Assembly: GCA_965200235.1 (NCBI GenBank)
Contig: OZ241339.1
Coordinates: 2,914,001 to 2,978,000 of the forward strand
Direction: 5' to 3'
Origin: Azotimanducus chitobiosivorans
GTDB taxonomy: Bacteria > Pseudomonadota > Gammaproteobacteria > Pseudomonadales > Azotimanducaceae
DNA: 64,000 nt
Shown here: in pieces, positions 8,550 to 16,922 of the stretch
Position numbering within the stretch: the first letter of the stretch is position 1
Layout of the letters: each line of letters begins with the position of its first letter
The notes under the pieces: generated by a model
What the model was told of the DNA's origin: nothing
The model's input: the letters and a program-made list of their open reading frames with translations, nothing else
Database searches by the model: none
Made by a program: the position numbers and the translations under genes

Positions 8550-10664
8550 TCACCGCGCCGTAGGCGCCAAGCCAAGCGCGAGCAGCATGAATGCCTGCTC
8601 GTCCGCCTTTTCGCGCAGACGCTCGAAGCGCCCGGATTTGCCGCCATGTCCGGCGCCCATGTTGGTCTTGAGGAGCAATATGTTGTCGTCAGTCTTTGAG
8701 TGCCGCAGCTTGGCAACCCATTTGGCAGGCTCCCAGTAGGTCACGCGCGGGTCGCTGAGGCCGGCGGTGACGAGCATCGGTGGATAGTCCTTGGCACTCG
8801 TTTGCGTATAGGGGCAGTAGGATGCGATGAGGTCGTAGGCTTCCTTGTCTTGGATGGGATTGCCCCATTCGTCCCATTCGGGCGGCGTCAGCGGCAGCGT
8901 GGCGTCGAGCATGGTGTTTAGCACATCAACAAACGGGACATGCGCCACCACTGCACCCCAGAGTTCAGGGGCTTGATTGATCACGGCGCCCATGAGCTCG
9001 CCGCCAGCGCTGCCGCCCGAGATGGCGATTCGACCTGCCTCGGCCTGCCCGGTGGCGATCAGATGTCGCGCCGCATCGACAAAGTCGTTGAAGGTATTGG
9101 CGCGATGCGTGCGCTTGCCTTGCAAGTACCAGTTGCGGCCAAGCTCGTCGCCGCCGCGAATATGTGCGATGGCAAAGGCGACGCCGCGATCAAGCATTGA
9201 AATGCGTGCCAGATTGAAGCTCGGCGTCATGCCGATACCATAGGCGCCATAGCCGTAGAGATGCAGGGCATGTGGTTTTTTCTCGGCTTTGCACGACACG
9301 AGTGAGATCGGAATACGCTTGCCGTCGCGCGCGTCTGCCCAGATGCGTCGCGTCTCATAGCGCGTCGCGTCATAGCCAGGCACATCTTGCACTTTGCGGA
9401 TGACGAGCTCGCGCGATTCGGGAAGATAATCAAAAGTCGTGTCCGGCGTCACCAGCGACTCGTAGTGGATGCGGATGCTGCTTGTATTGAACTCGGGCGT
9501 ATTGCCGAGACTTGCTGAATACACGCTTTCTGGAAACGACACGCGATGCTCTTCACCCGAATAGTCGCGAATGCGCACATGATCGAGCGCGTCCATCTTT
9601 TCGGACACCACAAGCCACTTGTCGAACGCGTTGATGTCGCGGAGGTAGACCGCATCGCTCGGCGCAATCTCTTCGCGCCAGTTGGCTGGGTCAAGCGCCG
9701 AATTGGGCGTCGAGACGAGCCGGAAGTTCTCGTGCGTGTCGTTGATGCGGACATAGAAGCGCCCGTGCGCATGATCGAGGTCATATTGGCATCCATGCTT
9801 CCTTGGAATGACGACCCGGGGCGTGCTTCGGGGAAGGCCCGCGGACAGCACGAGGCATTCGCTGGTGGTGTGGTCGCCCGTGGTGATAACCAGAAACGTC
9901 TTGCAGCGCGTCAAGTGAACGCCCACGCGAAAACGCTCGTCGGATTCTTCGAAGATGCATCTGTCCGGCGTGTTTTGATCAAGCGCGTGCACCCAGACTT
10001 GCCAAGGTCGCCATTGATCGTTGACAACGACGTAGAGGAGGCTTTGTCCGTCCATGGCGAAGATCGGCGCACCGATCATGTCGGGCAGGTCGAGTTCGCG
10101 CACATCCTCGTCATGGATGGATTTCAGATGCGCTCGGTAGCGCTCGGCGCCGCTAGTATCAACCGCCCAAGCGATGAGGGACTCGTCGGGGCTGATGTCG
10201 AAACCGCCAAGGGAGAAGTACTCGTGTCCGTCGGCGAGTTCGGGCTCGTTCAAGAAGCAAGCCCACGCGCCGCGTTCGGTTTCTGTGGGTTTGCGCCACC
10301 AAGTGCGATACTCCGCGCCCTTCTCGAATCGCCATTGATACAGATAGGTGCCTTGCTGCACCGGCACCGATGCGTCGTCTTCGATATGTCGAGCCTTGGC
10401 CTCAAAGTAGAGCGTCTCGCGGAGCGCCTGGTGCGGCGACATGACCTCGCTGAAATATTCGTTCTCGGCTTCAAGATAGGCGAGAATCTCTGTGTCTTCG
10501 ACCTTGGGATACCTGGGGTCGCGCAGCCAATGCCACGGGTCGTCACGCTCACGACCATGGTGGCGAGTCTGATGAGACTGTTGGGGAGCGAGCGGCGGGC
10601 TTCGTATCGCCCGCAGAGTTGCCTGTGGTGTTACCCGTAATTGGGAGGCGGTATCGCCGTTCAA
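8550..10664 (-). CDS. ptrB: Oligopeptidase B (prolyl oligopeptidase family S9)
   Basis: 704 residues: an N-terminal beta-propeller (DDPWHWLRDPRYPKV is the typical entry) and a C-terminal alpha/beta-hydrolase domain with the nucleophile Ser in AISGGSAGGELMG, Asp in AGLSDPRVTYWEP and His in MGAGHGGKSGRF. It cleaves small peptides after Arg/Lys in the cytoplasm. The best start is a TTG at 10664 that overlaps the rpsU stop (TTGA), implying translational coupling; no ATG fits better upstream. Confidence 0.93.
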   Translation of the reverse strand: MNGDTASQLRVTPQATLRAIRSPPLAPQQSHQTRHHGRERDDPWHWLRDPRYPKVEDTEILAYLEAENEYFSEVMSPHQALRETLYFEAKARHIEDDASVPVQQGTYLYQWRFEKGAEYRTWWRKPTETERGAWACFLNEPELADGHEYFSLGGFDISPDESLIAWAVDTSGAERYRAHLKSIHDEDVRELDLPDMIGAPIFAMDGQSLLYVVVNDQWRPWQVWVHALDQNTPDRCIFEESDERFRVGVHLTRCKTFLVITTGDHTTSECLVLSAGLPRSTPRVVIPRKHGCQYDLDHAHGRFYVRINDTHENFRLVSTPNSALDPANWREEIAPSDAVYLRDINAFDKWLVVSEKMDALDHVRIRDYSGEEHRVSFPESVYSASLGNTPEFNTSSIRIHYESLVTPDTTFDYLPESRELVIRKVQDVPGYDATRYETRRIWADARDGKRIPISLVSCKAEKKPHALHLYGYGAYGIGMTPSFNLARISMLDRGVAFAIAHIRGGDELGRNWYLQGKRTHRANTFNDFVDAARHLIATGQAEAGRIAISGGSAGGELMGAVINQAPELWGAVVAHVPFVDVLNTMLDATLPLTPPEWDEWGNPIQDKEAYDLIASYCPYTQTSAKDYPPMLVTAGLSDPRVTYWEPAKWVAKLRHSKTDDNILLLKTNMGAGHGGKSGRFERLREKADEQAFMLLALGLAPTAR

Positions 10665-10876
10665 TACATGCGCTCGAAACGCCGCGCTTCGCGCTGGAGC
10701 TTTTTCTGATGACGCTTGACCGCGGCAGCCGCTGCTCGCTTGCGCGCCGTCGTGGGTTTCTCATAGGCTTCGCGCCGGCGAGCCTCGGAGAGAATGCCCG
10801 CCTTCTCGCAGGCGCGCTTGAAGCGCCGGAGGGCGATGTCAAAGGGTTCGTTTTCTCTGACTTTGACGGAGGGCAT
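10661..10876 (-). CDS. rpsU: 30S ribosomal protein S21
   Basis: 71 residues, the normal bS21 size. MPSVKVRENEPFDIALRRF followed by a very basic C-terminus (RKRAAAAAVKRHQKKLQRE) is diagnostic. The ATG at 10876 is chosen over a longer in-frame opening because it begins the conserved sequence. Its stop overlaps the TTG start of ptrB by 3 nt. In most gammaproteobacteria rpsU lies with dnaG/rpoD or tsaD; here it heads a ptrB operon. Confidence 0.95.
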   Translation of the reverse strand: MPSVKVRENEPFDIALRRFKRACEKAGILSEARRREAYEKPTTARKRAAAAAVKRHQKKLQREARRFERMY

Positions 10877-11008
10877 GGTGCGTGCGGATACTCGTGACCG
10901 AAACCAGCGCGGCACTATACTGCAACGTGCGGGTAGATGCAAAAGCCGTTGAATCTTGTACGCGCACACTCTACAATTAGGTTTGGTACCACCAAAAGGG
11001 CTAACCCT

Positions 11009-12160
11009 GTGAAATCCAAGCACATTGCCCCCTCGTTCGTTTTCTGCGCATTATCTGCGATGCTCGTGCCACTGCAATCGGCGATTGCCGCATGGCAGCC
11101 TGTGGAGCGTCCAGAAGTCGGCAGCACTATCATCACCGGTGCTCTGACCTTCGAAACGACGCCCGACGAGCTAGGACAAGATTCCGAAAACGTTCTTGGC
11201 GGGAAGGTTTCTGCGACTTGGGTGCGAGATAACAGCTACTTTTGGGAAGTGATGGTGTCCCGAGTTGAGAACCGTGTGAGTACGGAGCTGGGCAAGCAGG
11301 ATACTGAGCAGTTGCATGGCAGCGTGAACGCTGGCTATTTGTTCCCGCAGCGCGACAACTGGCGGCCATATGTGAGCATTGGACTCGGCATGGGCCGGTT
11401 TGACAATGCCGCCGACTTCAAGTCTGATGAAACCGAGTTCAATGCCGCACTCGGTGGGTTCTACGAAATTTCTGAGCGCATGTTCCTGCGCGGTGATGTG
11501 CGCCTAATCGGGCGCGCTGAGGTCGATTGGGGGCCGGTGGCGAGTCTTGGGCTGAGCTTTCAGTTGGGCGACATTTCGGCTGACCCGCCACGAGACGACG
11601 ACGAAGACGGCGTTCCCAATGCTCAAGATGATTGCGCGAACACGCCAATGGGGAGCGCAGTGAATGCGAGCGGCTGCCCGGACAGCGATGGCGACGGTGT
11701 ATACGATGATTCGGACGAGTGCCCGAACACGTCGCGAGGTGCGCAGGTTGATCGGCGCGGCTGCCCACCGCCGCAGCCAGAAGCCGTTGATCCGGAAGAA
11801 GTCCTGAGCGAAGCCATCAACGGGGCAGGCGTCACTGTGTATTTTGGGTACGACATGGACTCTGTTGCGGATGAATACAACGATGATCTGCGCGACCTCG
11901 CCGCGCTCCTTGAGAACTATCCCGACCTGAACGTGACGATTGAAGGGCATACCGACAACGTAGGGTCTGAGCGCTACAACTTGGCGTTGTCCGAGCGGCG
12001 TGCTAACTCGGTGGTAGAGCGCCTCGCGTCATTTGGTGTGCCTTCCGAGCGAATCAATGTCGTTCCCAAGGGCGAGTCCGAACCCGAGGCGAGCAACGAC
12101 ACAGCGGAAGGTCGCGCCCAGAACCGCCGTGCGGTTAGCGTATTCCCGACTATCGACTGA
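11009..12160 (+). CDS. OmpA-family outer membrane protein with thrombospondin type-3 repeats
   Basis: 383 residues from a GTG at 11009, which begins a good signal peptide (VKSKHIAPSFVFCALSAML ... SAIA). A longer in-frame start at 10937 would encode a non-signal N-terminus and run into the divergent rpsU promoter. Order: eight-strand beta-barrel (about 25-190), acidic Ca-binding TSP3-like linker (DDDEDGVPNAQDDC, DSDGDGVYDDSDEC), then an OmpA C-terminal peptidoglycan-binding domain (IEGHTDNVGSERYN, LSERRANSV, NRRAV). Role: tethers the outer membrane to peptidoglycan. Confidence 0.93.
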   Translation: MKSKHIAPSFVFCALSAMLVPLQSAIAAWQPVERPEVGSTIITGALTFETTPDELGQDSENVLGGKVSATWVRDNSYFWEVMVSRVENRVSTELGKQDTEQLHGSVNAGYLFPQRDNWRPYVSIGLGMGRFDNAADFKSDETEFNAALGGFYEISERMFLRGDVRLIGRAEVDWGPVASLGLSFQLGDISADPPRDDDEDGVPNAQDDCANTPMGSAVNASGCPDSDGDGVYDDSDECPNTSRGAQVDRRGCPPPQPEAVDPEEVLSEAINGAGVTVYFGYDMDSVADEYNDDLRDLAALLENYPDLNVTIEGHTDNVGSERYNLALSERRANSVVERLASFGVPSERINVVPKGESEPEASNDTAEGRAQNRRAVSVFPTID

Positions 12161-12166
12161 TTCAAC

Positions 12167-12604
12167 ATGCGCCGTCTCGCGTTGGCATTCGCTGCGGTTG
12201 CGAGCCTCGCGCCTGTGCCGCTCCACGCGCAAGATACGTCGGCGTTGATCTCGCCCTCACCCGAGGGCGCGGCTGCGTACTTCATCTCGCCGCGAGACGG
12301 TGAAGTTGTGGCGAAGACGTTTACGGTACGATTTGGCCTCGCCAACATGGGCGTGGCGCCAGCCGGCGTCGATTTTCCGAACGCTGGCCATCATCACTTG
12401 CTGATCAATGTTGGCGAGTTGCCAGATTTGACCCTGCCAGTCCCTGCGGACGACAACCACGTCCACTTTGGACTCGGCCAAACCGAAGCCGAAGTGACGC
12501 TTCCCGCCGGCGAGCACCGCTTGCAGCTATTGCTCGGCAATCACCTGCACATTCCGCACGACCCGCCGGTGATGTCCGAGGTCATTACGGTGACGGTGGA
12601 GTAG
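12167..12604 (+). CDS. DUF4399 periplasmic protein
   Basis: 145 residues with a signal peptide (MRRLALAFAAVASLAPVPLHA). The DUF4399 signature is clear: VYFISPRDGEVV-like start, FGLANMGVAPAG, NAGHHHLLIN and NHLHIPHDPPVMSE. The many His suggest metal binding, but the function is unknown. It follows the OmpA-like gene by 6 bp and converges on glyQS. The last 12 bases of this gene are also found at the start of the second copy of the tandem duplication (about 15234-15245). Confidence 0.9.
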   Translation: MRRLALAFAAVASLAPVPLHAQDTSALISPSPEGAAAYFISPRDGEVVAKTFTVRFGLANMGVAPAGVDFPNAGHHHLLINVGELPDLTLPVPADDNHVHFGLGQTEAEVTLPAGEHRLQLLLGNHLHIPHDPPVMSEVITVTVE

Positions 12605-12607
12605 CAC

Positions 12608-13960
12608 CTACCCACTTCGATAATAGTTGCGCACCACCTCGGCGATCTCATCCTTCGCGTAGCGCTTCTGCGCCATGGTGTCGCGGTCGCGCAAGGTGAC
12701 GCTGCCATCGCCCTCGATGGTCTCGAAATCCACTGTGATGACGAGCGGCGTGCCCACTTCGTCGTGACGTCGGTAGCCCTTGCCGATGTTGCCGGTGTCT
12801 TCGAGAAATATGCGACCTACGCCTGTGGCCATGAGCTCTCGGCGCAATGTTCGCGCCGTCTGCATGATGCCTTCGTGATTGCGCTTCAATGGCAGCACGG
12901 CCACTTTGATGGGCGCAAGATGCGGCTTCAGGCGCAGTACGGTTCGCGAGTTGCCATTGCCAAGATCCTCGCTGTCGAGCGATTCGACGAGAATCGCCAG
13001 CACGCCGCGCTCGACTCCCATTGACGGCTCGATCACGTAAGGCACCGCCCACTTGTTCTCGGCTTCGATGCGCACCCGCAGTTGCGCGTTGCTTTTGGTG
13101 TTGGCGCGCACATGCGCGTCGAGTTCTAGGTCCGTGTTCCGCTTGCTGTGCGAGCCAAGGTCGAAGTCGGTGCGATTGGCGATGCCTTCAAGTTCTTCAT
13201 CGCCGTGCGGGAACCGGTAGAGAATATCGAAGGTGCGCTTGGAGTAATGCGACAAGTCCGATTTCGGCACATCGAGCACCGTCAAATGATCTCGGTCAAG
13301 CCCTTGCGCCCGCCACCAGTCGAGGCGAAGATCAAGCCATTGCTGATGCCAGTCTTCATCCGTGCCCTTGGCGACAAAGTATTCAAGCTCCATCTGTTCG
13401 AACTCGCGCACACGAAAAATGAAGTTCCGCGGTGTCACCTCGTTGCGAAACGCCTTGCCGATCTGCGCGATTCCAAAGGGCAGGCGCCGCGAAGTCGAGT
13501 CGAGCACGTTCTTGAAGTTGGTGAAGATGCCTTGTGCGGTTTCCGGCCTCAAGTACGCAAAGGACGAGGCATCTTCCACCGGCCCCATGTTGGTCTTGAA
13601 CATGAGATTGAAAGGTCTTGGCGGCGTGAGTTCGGTCGAGCCGCAGTTCGGACAGATGCCGTCTTCAATATGGTCTGCGCGGAAGCGGCTCTTGCAGGCG
13701 CGGCAATCGACCAAGGGATCAGTGAATGTTTCCTCATGCCCTGAGTGGCGCAGCACCTCGCGATGTGTGAGAATCGACGCGTCAAGCCCCTCAATGTCAT
13801 CGCGTTCATGCACCAGGCTTCGCCACCAAGCAGCTTTGAGATTGTTTTTCAGCTCGACTCCGAGAGGCCCGAAATCATAGGCACCCTGAATGCCGCCGTA
13901 TATTTCGCCGCTTTGAAACACAAACCCTCGCCGCTTGCACAGCGACACAATTTGATCCAT
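12608..13960 (-). CDS. glyQS: Glycyl-tRNA synthetase, single-chain alpha2 type
   Basis: 450 residues from the ATG at 13960 (MDQIVSLCKRRGF), the known N-terminus of this class. Class II features: KNNLKAAWW, a zinc-binding Cys cluster (CRACKSRF ... CPNCGS), motif 2 FRNEVTPRNFIFRVREFEQ, motif 3 ERGVLAIL and a C-terminal anticodon-binding domain. It charges tRNA-Gly. Most gammaproteobacteria use the alpha2-beta2 GlyQ/GlyS enzyme, so this single-chain bacterial/archaeal-type enzyme is notable. A truncated second copy lies at 15249-15747. Confidence 0.93.
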   Translation of the reverse strand: MDQIVSLCKRRGFVFQSGEIYGGIQGAYDFGPLGVELKNNLKAAWWRSLVHERDDIEGLDASILTHREVLRHSGHEETFTDPLVDCRACKSRFRADHIEDGICPNCGSTELTPPRPFNLMFKTNMGPVEDASSFAYLRPETAQGIFTNFKNVLDSTSRRLPFGIAQIGKAFRNEVTPRNFIFRVREFEQMELEYFVAKGTDEDWHQQWLDLRLDWWRAQGLDRDHLTVLDVPKSDLSHYSKRTFDILYRFPHGDEELEGIANRTDFDLGSHSKRNTDLELDAHVRANTKSNAQLRVRIEAENKWAVPYVIEPSMGVERGVLAILVESLDSEDLGNGNSRTVLRLKPHLAPIKVAVLPLKRNHEGIMQTARTLRRELMATGVGRIFLEDTGNIGKGYRRHDEVGTPLVITVDFETIEGDGSVTLRDRDTMAQKRYAKDEIAEVVRNYYRSG

Positions 13961-14120
13961 GGAATGCACGATAATTGCCTTGCGTGATGACTGAACTGTG
14001 AGTGGGCTATTGACAGGATGACGAAGGGAACGCCACTGCACTGCAACGCGAGCCGCGAACAAGTCCGACACCTTATACCATGACGATGCCGATCAACAAA
14101 GAGACACAGGAGCACGAGAA

Positions 14121-14858
14121 GTGACAGAAGCAAATTCGAAGTTCAATAACGTGGCGAAGGCGTCACTCGTGTGTGGTCTGCTTGGCGTGCTGTTCCCTAT
14201 CGTGGCTGGGCTTGGCGCCAGAATCGGGGTCTGGAGTTACATGGTGGGCGCGCTATTGGTGCCGGTCGGCTTGCTATCGGCGCTGAGTGCTGTGATTCTT
14301 GGCGTGGTCGCCATGCTTCGACTACGCAAAGTTGGCGGCCGTCTGGTGGTGAGCGCGCATGGCGCAGGCGTGGGTCTGCTGATGTGCCTCTATCTTGGCA
14401 GCCAAGCGCTGGCCATGCAGCTTGCGCCGCGGATACACAACATCAGCACCGATATCGAAGACCCGCCAGCGTTCACGCTCGCACCGACATTGCGCCCCGA
14501 ATCCTCGAACCCGCTTACCTACGAGAGTGAGCGCATCGGCCCGATACAGCGCGAAGCCTATCCCGACCTCGGGCCGCTCGTGGTCTCCGTCGTGCGCAAC
14601 GAACTGCACGGACGGGTGAAACGGGTGCTCGAAGAGATGGGGATGACCGTCACCCGCGACGACCCGGCAGCGGGCGAGATCGAAGCCGTTGCGACGACAT
14701 TCTGGTTCGGCTTCAAAGATGACCTCGTGGTCAGGTTGCGAGCGGTGGAAGACGGCACGCGAATGGATGTGCGATCTGTGTCTCGGGTGGGTATCGGAGA
14801 CGTGAATGCGAACGCGAACCGTATTCGGGAAGTGATCAAGCGCGTGCAAGCTGCCTAA
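14121..14858 (+). CDS. Membrane protein with C-terminal DUF1499 domain (copy 1)
   Basis: 245 residues, GTG start with AGGAG upstream. There are three predicted membrane segments in the first 110 residues, followed by a DUF1499 domain (YPDLGPLVV ... FWFGFKDDLVVRLR ... GTRMDVRSVSRVG). DUF1499 proteins are of unknown function. The gene is divergent from glyQS, and a close paralogue (15894-16640) sits in the same relation to the decayed glyQS copy, so both come from one tandem duplication. Confidence 0.85.
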   Translation: MTEANSKFNNVAKASLVCGLLGVLFPIVAGLGARIGVWSYMVGALLVPVGLLSALSAVILGVVAMLRLRKVGGRLVVSAHGAGVGLLMCLYLGSQALAMQLAPRIHNISTDIEDPPAFTLAPTLRPESSNPLTYESERIGPIQREAYPDLGPLVVSVVRNELHGRVKRVLEEMGMTVTRDDPAAGEIEAVATTFWFGFKDDLVVRLRAVEDGTRMDVRSVSRVGIGDVNANANRIREVIKRVQAA

Positions 14859-14923
14859 TCGCGACGATGACCTATACGGATTGTAGCTAATCTCCCAACA
14901 CGCTTCTCTCGCAAAGCCCTTAG

Positions 14924-15143
14924 GGAAACTCTGAACAACAGAGTTTCCCTAGCGGCACATGGATGTGCCGCCGACATCTTTGCAGGAGCAAAGATGCGAG
15001 GCTCAGCCGCCCGCAGGGTCGGGCACAAGGAAGTGCCCGATGAATTCAGTGCCGTAAGGCATTGAATTCGCGAGCATAGCTTCAATCGCAATTCTGGTAT
15101 GCGAGTCTGAACAAGTCCAAGGATGGACTTGTTCAGAACATAC
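14924..15143 (-). mobile_element. Hairpin-array mobile repeat, copy 2 (family F1, 220 bp)
   Basis: Reverse-complement relative of 5446-5732, flanked by TTAG at 14920-14923 and 15144-15147. It splits the sequence upstream of the truncated hlyD copy. The intact version of that sequence at 17905-17917 has no insert, which gives a natural empty site. It contains the same chain of palindromes but lacks some internal ones, so array length varies between copies. Confidence 0.8.
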
Positions 15144-15150
15144 TTAGATT

Positions 15151-15227
15151 ATGGGCATGAGCAATGACGAGTCCGCACTCTTTCGAAGCGAAGCGCTGAA
15201 GTCCGCCCGGCAGCGGCTGCGGGGCGA
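15151..15227 (+). pseudogene. 5' fragment of the hlyD-type gene (duplication breakpoint)
   Basis: This stretch repeats the first 77 bp of the membrane-fusion-protein gene at 17917 with a few differences (MGMSNDESALFRSEALKSA). It then jumps directly to the tail of the DUF4399 gene and a glyQS copy. It marks the joint of a tandem duplication. Not functional. Confidence 0.85.
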
Positions 15228-15248
15228 ACGATCACGGTGGAGTAGCGG

Positions 15249-15747
15249 CTAACCGCCTCGGTAATAGTCGCCCACCACGTCGGCAATTTCCTCTTTCGCG
15301 CAGCGCGTCTGCGCCATGGTGTCCCTATCGCGCAAGGTGACGCTGCCGTCGCCCTCAATGGTCTCGAAATCCACTGTGATGACGAGCGGCGTGCCCACTT
15401 CGTCGTGGCGGCGTGAGTCTGGTCGAGCCGCAGTTCGGACAGATGCCGTCTTCAATATGGTCCGCGCGGAAGCGGCTCTTGCAGGCGCGGCAATCGACCA
15501 AGGGATCAGTGAATGTTTCCTCATGCCCTGAGTGGCGCAGCACCTCGCGATGTGTGAGAATCGACGCGTCAAGCCCCTCAATGTCATCGCGTTCATGCAC
15601 CAGGCTTCGCCACCAAGCAGCTTTGAGATTGTTTTTCAGCTCGACTCCGAGAGGCCCGAAATCATAGGCACCCTGAATGCCGCCGTATATCTCGCCGCTT
15701 TGAAACACAAACCCTCGCCACTTGCACAGCGACACGATTTGATCCAT
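15249..15747 (-). pseudogene. Glycyl-tRNA synthetase remnant with internal deletion and frameshift
   Basis: The N-terminal about 120 codons (MDQIVSLCKWRGF to CPNCGSTRLTPP) are fused near 15407-15415 to the last about 55 codons (HDEVGTPLVITVDFETIEGD to the stop at 15249). About 850 bp of the intact gene (roughly 12768-13620) are missing, and the two parts are in different frames. All of motif 2, motif 3 and most of the catalytic core are gone. A decayed duplicate of glyQS. Confidence 0.92.
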
Positions 15748-15893
15748 GGAATGCACGATAATTGCCTTGAGTTATTCTGTGAGTAGGCTAGGAAAAAGAT
15801 GACAAAGCGAGCGGGACGATACGAGCCGCGAACAAGTCCGACACCTTATACCATGACGATGCCGATCAACAAAGAGACACAGGAGCACGAGAA

Positions 15894-16640
15894 GTGACAG
15901 AAGCACATTCGAAGTTCAATAGAGTCGCGAGGGTGTCACTCGTGTGTGGTGTGCTTGGCGTGTTGCTCCCTATTGTGGGGGCGCTCGGCACCAGAATTGA
16001 GGTCTGGAGTTTTATAGTGGGCGCGCCACTGGTGCTGGTCGGCTTCCTATCGGCGCTGAGTGCCGTGATTCTCGGCGTGATAGCTATGCTTCGGCTGCGC
16101 CAGATCGGCGGGCGTTTGGTGGTGAGTGCGCATGGTGCAGCCTTGGGTCTGCTGATCTGCCTCTATCTTGGCGGTCAAGTGCTCGCCACGCTGCCCGCGC
16201 CGCTCATACATAACGTCAGCACCGATCTCGAAGACCCCCCAACGTTCACGCTTGCACCGACATTGCGCCCTGAATCCTCGAACTCGCTTTTCTACGAGAG
16301 CGAGCGCATCGGACCGATACAGCGCGAAGCCTATCCCGACCTCAAGCCGCTCGTGGTCGCCGTCACCCACGACGAACTGCACAGACAGGTGAAACGGGTG
16401 CTTGAAGAGATGGGGATGACCGTCACCCGCGACGATCCGGTAGCGGGAGAAATCGAAGCCATTGCGACGACATTCTGGTTCGGCTTCGAGGATGACCTCG
16501 TGGTCAGGTTGCGAGAGGTGGAAGACGGCACGCGAATGGATATGCGATCCGTGTCTCGGGTGGGCCTCGGAGACATGAGCGCGAACGCGAACCGCATTGC
16601 GGAGGTGATCGAGCGCGTGCATAGTATGAACACGCCCTAA
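15894..16640 (+). CDS. Membrane protein with C-terminal DUF1499 domain (copy 2)
   Basis: 248 residues, closely similar along its length to the protein at 14121-14858, with the same GTG start, ribosome site and upstream leader. Three membrane segments and a DUF1499 domain. The C-terminus differs: copy 1 ends VIKRVQAA, this one VIERVHSMNTP, because the last codons come from the end of a mobile repeat (16617-16639). Its TAA stop lies within the CTAA flank of the next element. Confidence 0.85.
   Translation: MTEAHSKFNRVARVSLVCGVLGVLLPIVGALGTRIEVWSFIVGAPLVLVGFLSALSAVILGVIAMLRLRQIGGRLVVSAHGAALGLLICLYLGGQVLATLPAPLIHNVSTDLEDPPTFTLAPTLRPESSNSLFYESERIGPIQREAYPDLKPLVVAVTHDELHRQVKRVLEEMGMTVTRDDPVAGEIEAIATTFWFGFEDDLVVRLREVEDGTRMDMRSVSRVGLGDMSANANRIAEVIERVHSMNTP
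16617..16639. repeat. Solo end of mobile-repeat family F6
   Basis: 21 of 23 bases match the right-hand terminal repeat of the element at 49845-50087. It lies within the last codons of the DUF1499 copy-2 gene and supplies its final residues. Confidence 0.65.
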
Positions 16641-16893
16641 GGAAGGTCTGATTAAGTCTGCAAAGCTCAGAGGTCATGTGGGGTGGGCTGGCAAGGAATG
16701 ACGAAGAAGCGTGGCAGGCCCCACGTGATGAGGAATGACGCAGGCAGCGCGCCCCACATGACCTCCCGAAGGGCGCTTTGCGTGGTGGTAGAGACGATTT
16801 CGTTGATTTTTTCGGTCACGGTAGTGTAGACGAGTCGATTTCGATGAGCCAACAAGAGAAGCGCTGAGCGAAGTAGACTTGATCAGACCTTCC
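16641..16893. mobile_element. Non-autonomous element, family F4 (253 bp)
   Basis: Flanked by CTAA at 16637-16640 and 16894-16897, with imperfect terminal inverted repeats of about 20 bp (GGAAGGTCTGATTAAGTCT at the left, its near-complement at the right). The interior holds small palindromes (CGTGG/CCACG). A related sequence is at 37207-37416. No coding capacity. Confidence 0.75.
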
Positions 16894-16910
16894 CTAAAGA
16901 AAGACCTGCC

Positions 16911-16916
16911 TATAAT
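16911..16916 (+). promoter_or_regulatory. Consensus -10 hexamer (TATAAT) close to the start codon
   Basis: TATAAT ends 6 bp before the ATG at 16923, so transcription would begin at or next to the start codon, giving a leaderless or near-leaderless mRNA. No Shine-Dalgarno fits in this space. The -35 region would fall in the right end of element F4. Confidence 0.45.
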
Positions 16917-16922
16917 AACTGC

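Noticed and set aside
9546..10640. Long plus-strand open frame of 364 codons
   Set aside because: Antisense to ptrB, whose motifs are complete; shadow frame in GC-rich DNA.
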